Source of the DNA: DATFVA01 sp963743325 | Lineage (GTDB): Bacteria > Bacteroidota > Ignavibacteria > Ignavibacteriales > Ignavibacteriaceae | NCBI GenBank assembly: GCA_963743325.1 | Contig: CAVUOZ010000002.1 | Location: forward strand, 1-64,000 | Direction of reading: 5' to 3' | DNA: 64,000 bases | Shown: piece after piece, positions 16,565 through 25,277 of the stretch | Layout: every line of letters begins with the position of its first letter | How positions within the stretch are numbered: the first letter of the stretch is position 1 | Translations under genes and position numbers: made by a program | Notes under the pieces: generated by a model | What the model was told of the DNA's origin: nothing | Seen by the model: the letters and a program-made list of their open reading frames with translations, nothing else | Databases searched by the model: none

Positions 16565-17530
16565 TTAATCGACTATCCTGAAATGATTATCACCCGAAAG
16601 CTCATCTCCAAAATGATCATCATACATTTGTTTATACTTCTTGAATAACTCCGGGGATACTTCCTTTCCGTTAACTTTCATTCCGTTCCCGTCCAAATCT
16701 AAATTTAACTTTTCATTCTCATTCTTAAGCAGGTTATCTTTTACCAATTCCTTTTTAATTGTGTCAATAAATTCATTTAATTTTTTGAGTTTTATATCGA
16801 GTCCGTTAAGATTTATTTTCATGTTTCCAAGGTTTTCATCAAGATGCGACATTGCCTCATCAAGCCCTGATAAATCAATATTAATATGACTTAGTTCATC
16901 CCTGTGTTTTTCCATCTCATCATTCATTTTAGCAAGGTTGTCCTTCAAATCATCCATATCAATATTTACATGGATATCGACATCTTTACTGAGTTCATCC
17001 ATTTCATCTCTGAATTTATCTGAATCAAAATCAATCCTGATTTTGTGATCTTTGAGTTTGGAAAGTTCTTTCGAGAGTTCTTCCATTCCCTTTTTAAAAT
17101 CCTGTTTATCAAAATTGAATTCAAAGTCCTGATTCTTAAGCCCCTCTTTCATTTTCTGCATATATTCCTTTAAACTGCCCATATCTGACTGGAATTTGTT
17201 TAAATCTACTGTAATACAATGTGATCTGCGCTGAAGCTTGTCAAGTTTGTGATATATCATATCTTTGTAATCTTCTATTTCATTATCAGGGATACGCTGC
17301 CCGTCTTTATAAAGTGAACTGATCTCCCCGTTATCAAAGTTCACTTCCCAGCGAACATTTTTGCCGTTTTCATCATTATTAAAAGAAAACGTCTGGTCTG
17401 CCCTGTTGTTTGTATCAAGCTGTGAACCGGTTCCCTGGTTTGATGTACTGCAGCCTGCAACAATAATAAATATAACAGCTGTGATAAGCAGCCCCGGAAG
17501 TTGTTTGATTGTAAAATTTTTAGCTTCCAT
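16565..17530 (-). CDS. Coiled-coil lipoprotein with repeated IxID blocks
   Basis: 321 residues from the ATG at 17530, which has GGAG just upstream; a longer frame begins at 17605 but would add 25 residues ahead of the signal sequence. The signal (LPGLLITAVIFIIVAGC) ends in a lipobox (VAGC), so it should be lipidated. The mature protein is highly charged and mostly helical. Four blocks begin with a short beta-like IxID pattern (IRIDFDSDKF, IHVNIDMDDL, INIDLSGLDEAM, MKINLNGLDIKL), each followed by heptad-like helix, suggesting internal duplication. Near the C-terminus GMKVNGKEVSPELFKKYKQM resembles the conserved end of bacterial proteins whose hydrogel of paired strands is poorly described. No function is assigned. 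Confidence 0.75.
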   Translation of the reverse strand: MEAKNFTIKQLPGLLITAVIFIIVAGCSTSNQGTGSQLDTNNRADQTFSFNNDENGKNVRWEVNFDNGEISSLYKDGQRIPDNEIEDYKDMIYHKLDKLQRRSHCITVDLNKFQSDMGSLKEYMQKMKEGLKNQDFEFNFDKQDFKKGMEELSKELSKLKDHKIRIDFDSDKFRDEMDELSKDVDIHVNIDMDDLKDNLAKMNDEMEKHRDELSHINIDLSGLDEAMSHLDENLGNMKINLNGLDIKLKKLNEFIDTIKKELVKDNLLKNENEKLNLDLDGNGMKVNGKEVSPELFKKYKQMYDDHFGDELSGDNHFRIVD

Positions 17531-17780
17531 TTCAATCTCCTCAAAATAATTCGCGAATGCCGGTTTTCTGATTATTATGACGCCCGGCACCGGATTAAGT
17601 TTCACAAAAACGAAAAGATTGGAAGGGTGTGCTTATTTGAGTATAAGCGGAGAGAATTAGTTATAATCAGTCAGACTGCTTAACATAATCTTAATGATTT
17701 CTTAATACCACATTAACACTGGATGATAATTAAAGAATTACTTTTATGATGCGAAGTAAAACATATAAAGGAAAACTAAT

Positions 17781-17918
17781 ATGACAGATTGTCTGCTGCA
17801 AATTTTACTCTTACTTTTTTTAGGTGGAATTGCGACCTACGATACCCTGCATAGTAAAAAGAAAAGTGTTAAAGAAAATTCAGATAATGCCGGAGAGATA
17901 ATTAATATTCCGGACTAG
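17781..17918 (+). CDS. Small single-span membrane protein (45 aa)
   Basis: A 45-codon frame, MTDCLLQILLLLFLGGIATY and then a polar tail with SKKKSVKENSDN ending NIPD. Residues 4-19 are a strong hydrophobic span followed by positive charges, consistent with an N-out or N-in single-pass microprotein. AAAGGAAA lies 8 bases before the ATG, which supports translation. It stands alone between the coiled-coil lipoprotein and the repeat region. No family recognised. Confidence 0.5.
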   Translation: MTDCLLQILLLLFLGGIATYDTLHSKKKSVKENSDNAGEIINIPD

Positions 17919-18048
17919 TACGATCTACTATATACTTCCCTCTTTTTACTGAAAAAGCATCCCTGCGTCTCTAATAATTGCCACCCTCTGAAAATTTAAA
18001 ATTAACTCTTTTCGAACTCCATTTGTGATCATAATCCGGGTAGATCTT

Positions 18049-18061
18049 TGCCATTTTGGCA
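18049..18061. promoter_or_regulatory. TGNCA-TTT-TGNCA palindrome, site 1
   Basis: TGCCATTTTGGCA, a 5-bp inverted repeat with a TTT spacer. A variant lies 81 bases downstream and a third copy at 63711. Regulator unknown. Confidence 0.4.
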
Positions 18062-18141
18062 GATGAATTTTAGGTATGAAAAGGTAGGAAGAAAAACGAA
18101 AGACCGACGAAAGATAAGCGTATGTGGAAAGGTCGTGATTT

Positions 18142-18154
18142 TGACAAAATGGCA
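18142..18154. promoter_or_regulatory. TGNCA-TTT-TGNCA palindrome, site 2
   Basis: TGACAAAATGGCA; on the minus strand this is TGCCATTTTGTCA, the same architecture as site 1 in opposite orientation. Confidence 0.4.
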
Positions 18155-18260
18155 GAGGTATCAGAAGGAAACGGTATGAATTGTATGGACTGTCACGCAA
18201 AGTCCGTGACAACCAGTGACAATACAATAATTTGGCTCTTAAGTGTCAACGTATATCAAA

Positions 18261-18352
18261 GGTTCTCTACAGGATTTTATCCTGTAGACCATACCAGGCA
18301 AATACTTCAATTCAAGATTATTTAATCAATTTGATAAATCCGATTGAGAACC
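18261..18352. repeat. REP-like hairpin pair, outlying copies
   Basis: Plus-strand unit at 18261-18287: GGTTCT followed by a perfect 9-bp stem (CTACAGGAT / ATCCTGTAG) with a TTT loop. Minus-strand unit at 18333-18352: GGTTCTCAATCGGATTTATC, with a decayed stem. Both share the GGTTCTC head with copies around the transposase at 20.6-21.4 kb. Confidence 0.7.
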
Positions 18353-18440
18353 AGGATCCGGGTATAAAACTATTGAGCGATTCATCGAACTTGTCCACCC
18401 CTTTGGCGGATCGCTCTACATCAAAATCCGGACTGTTTGC

Positions 18441-18923
18441 TTAACTATTCCCCAATTCTTGCTTTACCAGCAGCTTTGCCCCGATAATATCCTCGTGTCC
18501 CATATTTATAAGCCCGCCGATTTTCTTGATAAGATGATCCTCATACATATCCAGCTTTTTATCCAGATAAATCAAACGCCAGAGATTCTTCAGAAGCTCA
18601 AATTTCTGGTTATTACTGAAATTCTGATTGATAATTTTTGTAAAATCATAAATGCTGTCATCGGACAGCAGTCTTTTTTCCGCCAGATCCATAAGATCTT
18701 TCACACATTCATCTTCAAGATCAAAGGTTGATTTCATCATTGAGATAATTTTATCCTTTTCTTCATCGGTGAAATTATCATCGGCTTTTGCCATTTCAAT
18801 AAAAAGAGTGCAGGTTGCCACTTTCAGCTTTTTACCTTCCTCTTTATAATGGGTATCTTCCCCTAAATTGATCTCAGGGGCGGTTTCGGGACTATTAAAA
18901 ATCTTTTTCAAATAATTAAACAT
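18441..18923 (-). CDS. TerB-like (tellurite-resistance TerB family) protein
   Basis: 160 residues, soluble, all-helical. Residues ~35-150 match the TerB/DjlA-type fold: VATCTLFIEMAKADDNFTDEEKDKI with the acidic ADDxFTxEE metal-binding-like loop, then LLKNLWRLIYLDKKLDMYEDHLIKKI with the second DxxLDxYEDxLI loop. Proteins of this family are membrane-associated stress or signalling factors; tellurite resistance itself is rarely shown for lone copies. It begins 16 bases after the MalQ stop on the same strand and is probably co-transcribed with it. Confidence 0.8.
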   Translation of the reverse strand: MFNYLKKIFNSPETAPEINLGEDTHYKEEGKKLKVATCTLFIEMAKADDNFTDEEKDKIISMMKSTFDLEDECVKDLMDLAEKRLLSDDSIYDFTKIINQNFSNNQKFELLKNLWRLIYLDKKLDMYEDHLIKKIGGLINMGHEDIIGAKLLVKQELGNS

Positions 18924-18939
18924 TTTTATACCGCTTTAT

Positions 18940-20474
18940 TTAATGAACTTCTATTTCAGTGTCTTTTACCGGTTTGGGAGGACGTTCATAAAGTTCACAT
19001 AAATATTTATAATGTGAAGCCACATCCTTATGCACCTGGTCCCAGCTGAACCTCCACTGCCAGTTTCCGTTAGGCTTACCGGGAAAATTCATTCTTGCCT
19101 CTCCTCCCAGCCTGAGAATGTCCTGCATAGGTATCATTACAAGATCGGCAACCGAAGCATATGCAGTACGGATCAGAGCCCCTGTCAAATCATCTCCAAA
19201 ATAATCAAGATATTGCTGAGCGTGCTGATAAATATCATTGTCATTGTTCTTTTCTTTTTTAAAATATGCGGTTGTAGTATCATTATCGTGTGAGCCGGTG
19301 TAAACAAGACAGTTAGGTTTATAATTATGGGGAAGAAATTTTCTTTCCATACCAGTTCCGAATGCAAACTGCAGTATTTTCATTCCCGGAAAATCAAATG
19401 TGTCTCTTAACTTGTCAACAGATTTTGTGATAACACCCAGGTCCTCTGCAATAATCGGAAGCGGTCCCAGAAATTCTCTGAGTGTTTTGAAAAACTTTTC
19501 ACCCGGAGCTTTTACCCACCTACCCTTTTCTGCTGTGAGTAATCCGCCGGGAATTTCCCAGTACGCATCAAATCCCCTGAAATGATCTATTCTCACCATA
19601 TCGACAAGATTAAAAATTTGTTTCATCCTTAAGCGCCACCAAAGAAAATCATCTTTTTCCATTTCGTTCCACTCTGTACAGAGGATTCCCCCAGAGCTGT
19701 CCCGTTGCACTGAAATAATCAGGCGGGACGCCGGCAACAAAAGTGAGATTCCCTTTCTGATCTACGGAGAAAAATTCTTTATGAGCCCATAGATCAGCAC
19801 TGTCATATGCAATAAAAATCGGCATATCGCCTATAATTTTTATTCCTTTGCTGTTTGCGTATTTCTTAACGTCAGACCATTGATCGAAAAAAATGTATTG
19901 AATGAACTTATGATAATCTATTCCGTCACTTAACTTTTTCTTCCACTCGTTAAGCGCTTTTTCTTCTCTTTTTACGAGTCCTTTATCCCACTCTGTCCAT
20001 AATCCTCCGCCATGATAATCCTTAGCAGCCATAAAGAATGCATAATCTTCAAGCCATTCAGAGTTTTCTTCACAGAATTTCCTGAATTTTTTATCTGACA
20101 AAGAATCATCGGATTTGAAACTCTTAAAAGCCTTCTGTAAAATTTCTTTTTTATAATTTATAATCTCACCGAAATTGATACTGTGAGAATCTGAACCGGG
20201 AGGATTTGAGATTTCTTCAGCGCTGAGCAGTCCCTTGATCCTTCAATTTTTCGGGACTTATAAGGTTCGGGTTACCAGCAAAGGCTGAAAAACACTGGTA
20301 GGGCGAATCACCATAACCCGTTGGTCCTAATGGAAATACCTGCCAGAGTGTTTGTCCTGCCGATTCAAGAAAATTTATAAAGTGATAAGCTTCAGTTCCA
20401 AGATCGCCGATTCCGAATCTGCCCGGAAGAGAAGTTGGATGCAGCAAAATTCCCGCCGCTCTTTCAAATCTCAT
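18940..20474 (-). pseudogene. malQ: 4-alpha-glucanotransferase (MalQ), two +1 frameshifts
   Basis: Three frames together give a full GH77 amylomaltase of about 510 residues, which transfers 1,4-alpha-glucan segments in maltodextrin/glycogen metabolism. Frame 1 (ILLHPTSLPGRFGIGDLG, FPLGPTGYGDSPYQ) breaks near 20225 within KLKDQG; frame 2 (NSEWLEDYAFFMAAKDY, SKGIKIIGDMPIFIAYDS, ATGQLWGNPLYR) breaks near 19675; frame 3 carries VRIDHFRGFDAYWEIP with the nucleophile Asp, PIIAEDLGV with the acid/base Glu and YTGSHDNDTT with the third acid. Both breaks are single extra G bases, and removing them restores one frame exactly. All catalytic residues survive, so sequence error is as likely as true loss. 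Confidence 0.92.
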
Positions 20475-20616
20475 TTAACACCTGAAATATTTTGATGGGT
20501 TAAAATAAGTAAAGGTGCATAAAGATGAAAAAGATTAACCCCGGACTTTACCGGATTAAAAGAAGCAAAGAGAATCTGCGAAGGCTTCCCTTTCTTAACC
20601 CTTCTGTCAAATCGGT

Positions 20617-20686
20617 GGTTCTCAATCGGATTTTATCCGATTGAATAATATTTAAATCAAAAATCCTATTAACCGTTTTAACGGTT
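20617..20686 (+). repeat. REP-like units upstream of the transposase
   Basis: GGTTCTC (20617-20623) followed by a perfect 8-bp stem AATCGGAT / ATCCGATT with TTT loop (20624-20642), then a second palindrome AACCGTTTTAACGGTT (20671-20686). The same two elements in the same order occur downstream of the transposase. Confidence 0.75.
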
Positions 20687-20735
20687 TACTTTTTCAACAG
20701 GAATTCATATAATTGTAAAAAAAAGGGAAAGGGAT

Positions 20736-21184
20736 ATGTCTCAACACTCATTTAATAAACTCTGAATTACTTTATCTGGGAAACTCAGGATAAACAAAAA
20801 GTTTTTACACCTGAAGCACGAACAATTATTTCCCGGTTTCTTTATGATTATTCTAAAGAGAAAAATATATTTATGAAAATTAATTATGTAAATGCTGATC
20901 ACGTTCATACTTTAGTTGATTTACCAACAAATTTTTCAGTGGAAGAATGCGTGAAATTGCTGAAGGGATCATCATCCTATTATATAAATAAAAACAGGGT
21001 TGTAAGAAATAAATTTTCCTGGGGTAAAGGTTATGGATCTTTTTCTGTATCTGCTTCTCAATTAGATAATGTGGTAAATTATATTAAAGGACAGGAAGAG
21101 CACCACAGAAGGAAAAGCTTTACCGAAGAATATCAGCTATTTATAAAAAAATATGGTATTGAATTTGGAATAGAAAACCGTTAA
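20736..21184 (+). pseudogene. IS200/RAYT-type Y1 transposase, decayed N-terminus
   Basis: From the ATG at 20736, preceded by a purine-rich AAAGGGAAAGGG, the frame reads MSQHSFNKL then stops at TGA where related proteins have Trp; a one-base loss just after restores WETQDKQKVFTPEARTIISR and the rest. The body carries the HUH pair in NADHVHTLVDLP and the candidate catalytic Tyr in GKGYGSFSVS, then a HHRRKSFTEEY tail. These are the marks of REP-associated tyrosine transposases, single-strand DNA transposases related to IS200/IS605. An internal ATG at 20873 could only make a protein lacking the first strand. Hairpin repeats flank it on both sides, supporting the RAYT reading. Its stop codon lies inside a palindrome. 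Confidence 0.85.
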
Positions 21185-21523
21185 AACGGTTAAATGTGTA
21201 TGAGAGTGTTTTTACTATTCTCTACGGGATAGAATCCCGTAGAGAACCACTGCGAGACCACTCTCTTACTCACATCGTCTTCGATGTAACGGAGCAGGAC
21301 TTCAGGGCAACTGTAGAGAATCTGCGAATGCCTCCCCACTTCTTAAAGATTCTCATCATCGGAGGTTCTCATTCGGATTTATCCGATTAATCAATTTAAA
21401 AACCCACAAGTATTTTAACCGTTTTAACGATTTACACTTTCTTAAGATGAATAACCTACAAACTGTTGAAACAGTTACAGATCTGTATCACTATAGTCAT
21501 ATTCACCGGGTTAGAAACCCGGA
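21176..21523. repeat. REP-like hairpin cluster downstream of the transposase
   Basis: In order: AACCGTTAAAACGGTT (21176-21191, overlapping the transposase stop); a minus-strand unit 21218-21248 with stem TCTACGGGAT / ATCCCGTAGA, AGA loop and GGTTCTC head; a plus-strand unit 21364-21390 (GGTTCTC then TCGGAT / ATCCGA); AACCGTTTTAACGATT (21417-21432, one mismatch); AACTGTTGAAACAGTT (21461-21476); and CCGGGTT-AGA-AACCCGG (21507-21523). Arm sequences differ but pairing is kept. Confidence 0.75.
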
Positions 21524-21803
21524 GTTAACCTTTTGGGACAAATACACCAGGATTATCTAATCGGATAAACCGGTCTGCTCTCATCTCATTCAAAACAATA
21601 TGGGATAATAAAAAATTTTGATTTGCGTAGCGAGCTTAAATCAAAATATGAAAATGAAATGAACCTACTGATGAAAAATTGAAATAAAACAGGAGAAGTG
21701 AATTTTATTCTTGATATGATAATGATAAATATAGGTTATCTTGTATATTCTTGACAAAGAAGACTCAATTGCCTAATTTGCATATATCAACAGGGAGGAT
21801 AAG
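21185..21803. other. Intergenic region after the transposase
   Basis: Holds the REP-like cluster described separately. From about 21530 to 21780 I see only AT-rich sequence with no gene; GGGAGG at ~21794 is the ribosome-binding site of the next gene. Confidence 0.6.
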
Positions 21804-23635
21804 ATGAAATCTTTAGTAAACGGGACCTTTCTCACCTTATTTTTAACACAAATCTGCTTTGCACAATGGTTCTGGGAAAACCCTCTTCCAGCAGGAAATG
21901 ACCTCAATGATGTTTTTATGTTTGACTCATCTTTTGGTATTGCTGTAGGTACGTTTGGTACTATACTTAAAACTTCGGATGGAGGTGAAAACTGGACTTT
22001 GATTCCAACAGGCAGAACTGACGAGTTCAAAGGCGTCTTTTTAATTTCTTCAACTGAAGGTTTTGTTACAGGAAGTTCCGGAAGTATCCTGAAAACTACG
22101 GATGGAGGCGAAAACTGGATCCCTGTAGCAAGCGGAACGACAAATTCCCTTAATGATGTTTTCTTCTCAGATGAAAATAAAGGAACAATCGTTGGTGATA
22201 TGGGGGAATAACTGACAGGAAGACGCAAGGTACTACTAATTCACTTTATGGAATCTCATTTATTGATGATAGCCTGGGTATGGTGGTAGGAGGTTCTTAT
22301 GCCTATGATGGAGCAATACTTAAAACAACAAATGGCGGGCAGGATTGGGTTGTTCTGATAAGCGGGATTGCTCGTTTAGAGAGAATCGCTTTTGTTGATG
22401 CGAATGCAGCGACAGCAGTTGGTTCTTTCGGCACAATCTTAAGAACAACAGATGGCGGAAATAATTGGGTCTCTCAAACAAGTGGATTAACTCATAACCT
22501 TACTGATGTTTTTTTTATCAATACAAACATAGGATTTGTTGTAGGAGAATTCGGAACAATTTTAAAAACAGCAGATGGTGGAGCTACATGGACTTATCAA
22601 ATAATCAGCGCCTCACATTTTGAAGGGATATTTTTAACAGACGCAAACCATGGTACTGTGGTTGGTTCGGATGGAACTATATTCCGAACTACAAATGGGG
22701 GCAATACCTGGACGAGCCAGGTAAGCGGAACGACTCAGATTTTGTGGGATGTTTCCTTTTTTGATATGAACAGAGGGATTGCAGTCGGTCAGTTCGGAAC
22801 ATACATTAGTACAACAGATGGAGGGAATACCTGGGTCTCCCGTTCGCTGGGAACCAATCAACTATTCCTCAGGATTTCTTTCAGCGATGAAAATAATGGA
22901 GCTATAGTAGGAACACACGGTCTGATTCTTAGAACGACTAACGGAGGTGATAACTGGATTTTACAGGACACACCCACAGATTACCAGCTGAATGATGTTT
23001 TTTTTACTTCACCGGATAACGGAAAAGCTGTAGGCTTAAATGGTACGATCCTTAAGACAATAAACGGCGGGTTTGTGCCTGTTGAATTAGCATTGTTTTC
23101 CGGGTTCAATAAGGGAGATAGAATAATTCTCAATTGTTCCACGGTAACGGAGACTAATAATCACGGGTTCGAAATTCAACGTAAATCAGGAGATGTGGAT
23201 TGGTCAACAATAGGTTTCAAAGAAGGTATGGGAACAACGACAGAACCTCAATCATATTCATTTACCGATAAGAACCTTTCAGAAGGTAAATATCAATACA
23301 GGTTAATGCAGACTGATTTTGATGGTTCATTTAAATATTCAAAAATAATAGATGTTGAGATTAATGCACCAGCTATTTTTTCTCTCTCACAAAACTATCC
23401 CAATCCTTTCAACCCAACAACAAAAATAAAATACCAGTTACCGGAATTAAGCAAAGTTAAGTTAACTATTTATGATGTTCTGGGAAGAGAAGTTAACACA
23501 CTCTTTAATGAAGTAAAACCGGCAGGCAATTATGAGTTAACCTGGAATGCAGGTGATCTACCAAGCGGAGTTTATTTTTATCAATTAAGATCAGGAAATT
23601 TTTTACAAACCAAAAAGATGATCCTCTTGAAATAA
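21804..23635 (+). pseudogene. YCF48-repeat T9SS protein, broken near 22205
   Basis: Starts with a signal peptide (KSLVNGTFLTLFLTQICFAQW) and runs as YCF48/sialidase-like propeller repeats, each with GxxGTILKTTDGGxNW, up to a stop at 22209 after VGDMGE. The second part opens in another frame at TDRKTQGTTNSLYGIS and continues with seven more repeats to a T9SS sorting domain (LSQNYPNPFNPTTKIKYQLP ... KKMILLK). The ILKTTDGGxNW segment expected at the junction is absent, so the lesion is a small out-of-frame deletion between repeats and not a one-base slip. The intact relative is at 28911-31391. Cell-surface or secreted protein of unknown role. Confidence 0.85.
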
Positions 23636-23818
23636 TTAGATAAATATTTATTTGAGATTTTGGTATAGCCTCCTGTATGAATATATAAGAATTAAATAAA
23701 AATTTTAATCAAAAAGTAAATTCTAAATTATTTTGTTACTCATTTGTTATTTGGTTTTTGATAAGTTACTATATATAAAAGGATTATAAGATTTCAATCA
23801 AATTTTAATATAAATATT

Positions 23819-24514
23819 ATGACCGAAAAATTTGAAGATCTTTATCTAAAAAAAATATATGATGTTTACTATTTATTAGAGGAAAGTAAAAGAAAATCTT
23901 TGAACTTTCTGTTTATTACTTTAACAGTAGTTACTTCATTTTTGCTTATTGATGCAGATGTAGTCAAATTGACTGTAATAGGAACTGACTTCCCAAAGTA
24001 CTTCATAATTGCAATGGCACCTTTTGTCATAATATTTTTAATTTCTAAGTATTTTTATGTTTCTGCTATATCATTAAATGTGTATATGGCATATATAGAA
24101 TATTTTGCAAGATTTCATAAAACAACATTCGATGAAGAGAAATTACATACTGACTCTTTGTATAATGATTTTAGAATTCGAAATTTAAGTGAAACTATTA
24201 ACCTATTCTTAATTTCAAGACAACCAAGACTAAAATGGAAATTAAGTTGCCATAACATTTTTAAAAAAATAACTATTATTGGGCGTATAATAGTAACGTG
24301 GTCGACTCTTATTATTCCAATAGTATTTATTTTTATAACATCGCATTGGTTCTTAAAAAACTATCCTTCAAAATTTGATGAATCTTTTTGGATAATTTTT
24401 CTAATAGGATATGCTTTATTCTTTGTAGGTTTGATTTTATTTTTATTCATACTAACAATGGAAACTGGAGGTGCCAGAAAATACTATAAAAAAAATATTT
24501 GGAATCTTAAATAA
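23819..24514 (+). CDS. Four-span membrane protein of unknown family
   Basis: 231 residues with four hydrophobic spans at roughly 28-45, 63-82, 150-175 and 192-220, and charged termini likely on the cytosolic side. A soluble loop of ~65 residues lies between spans 2 and 3 (FARFHKTTFDEEKLHTDSLY). No motif recognised. Gene and flanks are visibly more AT-rich than their neighbours, with many ATA and AAA codons and no Shine-Dalgarno, which suggests acquired DNA. It stands alone. Layout resembles small effector-type membrane proteins of defence or toxin systems, but no partner gene is present, so this is only a suggestion. Confidence 0.7.
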   Translation: MTEKFEDLYLKKIYDVYYLLEESKRKSLNFLFITLTVVTSFLLIDADVVKLTVIGTDFPKYFIIAMAPFVIIFLISKYFYVSAISLNVYMAYIEYFARFHKTTFDEEKLHTDSLYNDFRIRNLSETINLFLISRQPRLKWKLSCHNIFKKITIIGRIIVTWSTLIIPIVFIFITSHWFLKNYPSKFDESFWIIFLIGYALFFVGLILFLFILTMETGGARKYYKKNIWNLK

Positions 24515-24658
24515 TTTTTGTTTATGTATGACATCTATTAGTAAAGGCTATAGATAGGAGATATTTTCTTAAGTAATTTGTTACTTATATGTGTCTCCTA
24601 AAAACCTAACTTATTATTATACAATATTTTATAGTTATTTAATAATATATAAAATAAA

Positions 24659-24681
24659 AATCCCCAGAACGGCCGGGGATT
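24659..24681 (-). terminator. Terminator after the lipoprotein gene
   Basis: Stem AATCCCC / GGGGATT strengthened by an inner GGCC, 24 bases past the stop of the minus-strand lipoprotein gene, followed on that strand by a TTTTTATTTT tract. Confidence 0.8.
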
Positions 24682-24704
24682 AAATGTAGATATGTAAAAA
24701 AGAA

Positions 24705-25265
24705 TTACAACCGGGTATCTGCTTCAATTACCATATCAAGTGCAACATTAAAGGTGCTGGTCTGACCCCCGTTAACAATGTTATTAACAGTTATCGTTGC
24801 AGTGAAACAGGAACCTTCGGAATTATTCAGTATATCATCCAGATATGTGTTAATAAAATCAATCTGCTGCTGACTCAGCTGCAGTATGTGCGGCATATTC
24901 GGTTTTTTATAATCTGCAGGTGTATAATCTGTAATTGTGTAAGTGAACAATGTATTCCCATTCCCTTGAAGCGTTATAACTACATCCCCTGTAAGATCCG
25001 GCGGATTTACATCTAATGTTCTTAAAGCAGCCTCGACAAAATGCAGGCTATTGACTTTGTCTCTATATTCATTGTATGTCTCTGACTGTGTTGAAAAACA
25101 ATAATTCACAGTTTCACTGATTGTAGAACCGGAACCTGATACAGTGGCATTTATGCTGAATGGAATGTTAAGCGGCAGTGAATTAAATTCATCGCACCCG
25201 TTCCAGGTGAACAGCAGGAACAGAAAAAAAACAGATGCACCGCTTCTCATTAAATATTTTTTCAT
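24705..25265 (-). CDS. Putative lipoprotein
   Basis: 186 residues. The N-terminus (MRSGASVFFLFLLFTWNGC) is a lipoprotein signal ending in a usable lipobox Cys. The mature part is beta-rich with Thr/Ser repeats (SINATVSGSGSTISETVNYC, TATITVNNIVNGGQTSTFNV) and has two further Cys that might form a disulfide. No enzymatic motif. Its ATG is 12 bases after the stop of the barrel gene, so the two form an operon ended by a terminator; it may act with that outer-membrane protein. Family not recognised. Confidence 0.75.
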   Translation of the reverse strand: MKKYLMRSGASVFFLFLLFTWNGCDEFNSLPLNIPFSINATVSGSGSTISETVNYCFSTQSETYNEYRDKVNSLHFVEAALRTLDVNPPDLTGDVVITLQGNGNTLFTYTITDYTPADYKKPNMPHILQLSQQQIDFINTYLDDILNNSEGSCFTATITVNNIVNGGQTSTFNVALDMVIEADTRL

Positions 25266-25277
25266 TTACTCTCCTTA

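Larger units (their letters stand above)
17919..18440. other. Repeat-bearing intergenic region
   Basis: No convincing gene. It holds two copies of a TGNCA-TTT-TGNCA palindrome (18049-18061 and 18142-18154), two REP-like hairpin units (18261-18352) and a weak hairpin (GAGCGAT 18375-18381 / ATCGCTC 18410-18416) after the TerB-like gene. Confidence 0.6.

Noticed and set aside
18122..18325. 67-codon frame containing CMDCH, a cytochrome c-type haem motif
   Set aside because: It spans a TGNCA palindrome and a REP hairpin, has no signal peptide or ribosome-binding site, and the rest is not protein-like.
21196..21390. 64-codon frame after the transposase
   Set aside because: It is made of REP-like hairpins read as codons, with no ribosome-binding site.
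20617..21523. CRISPR array
   Set aside because: Hairpin units vary in sequence and orientation, spacing is irregular, and a transposase sits between them.
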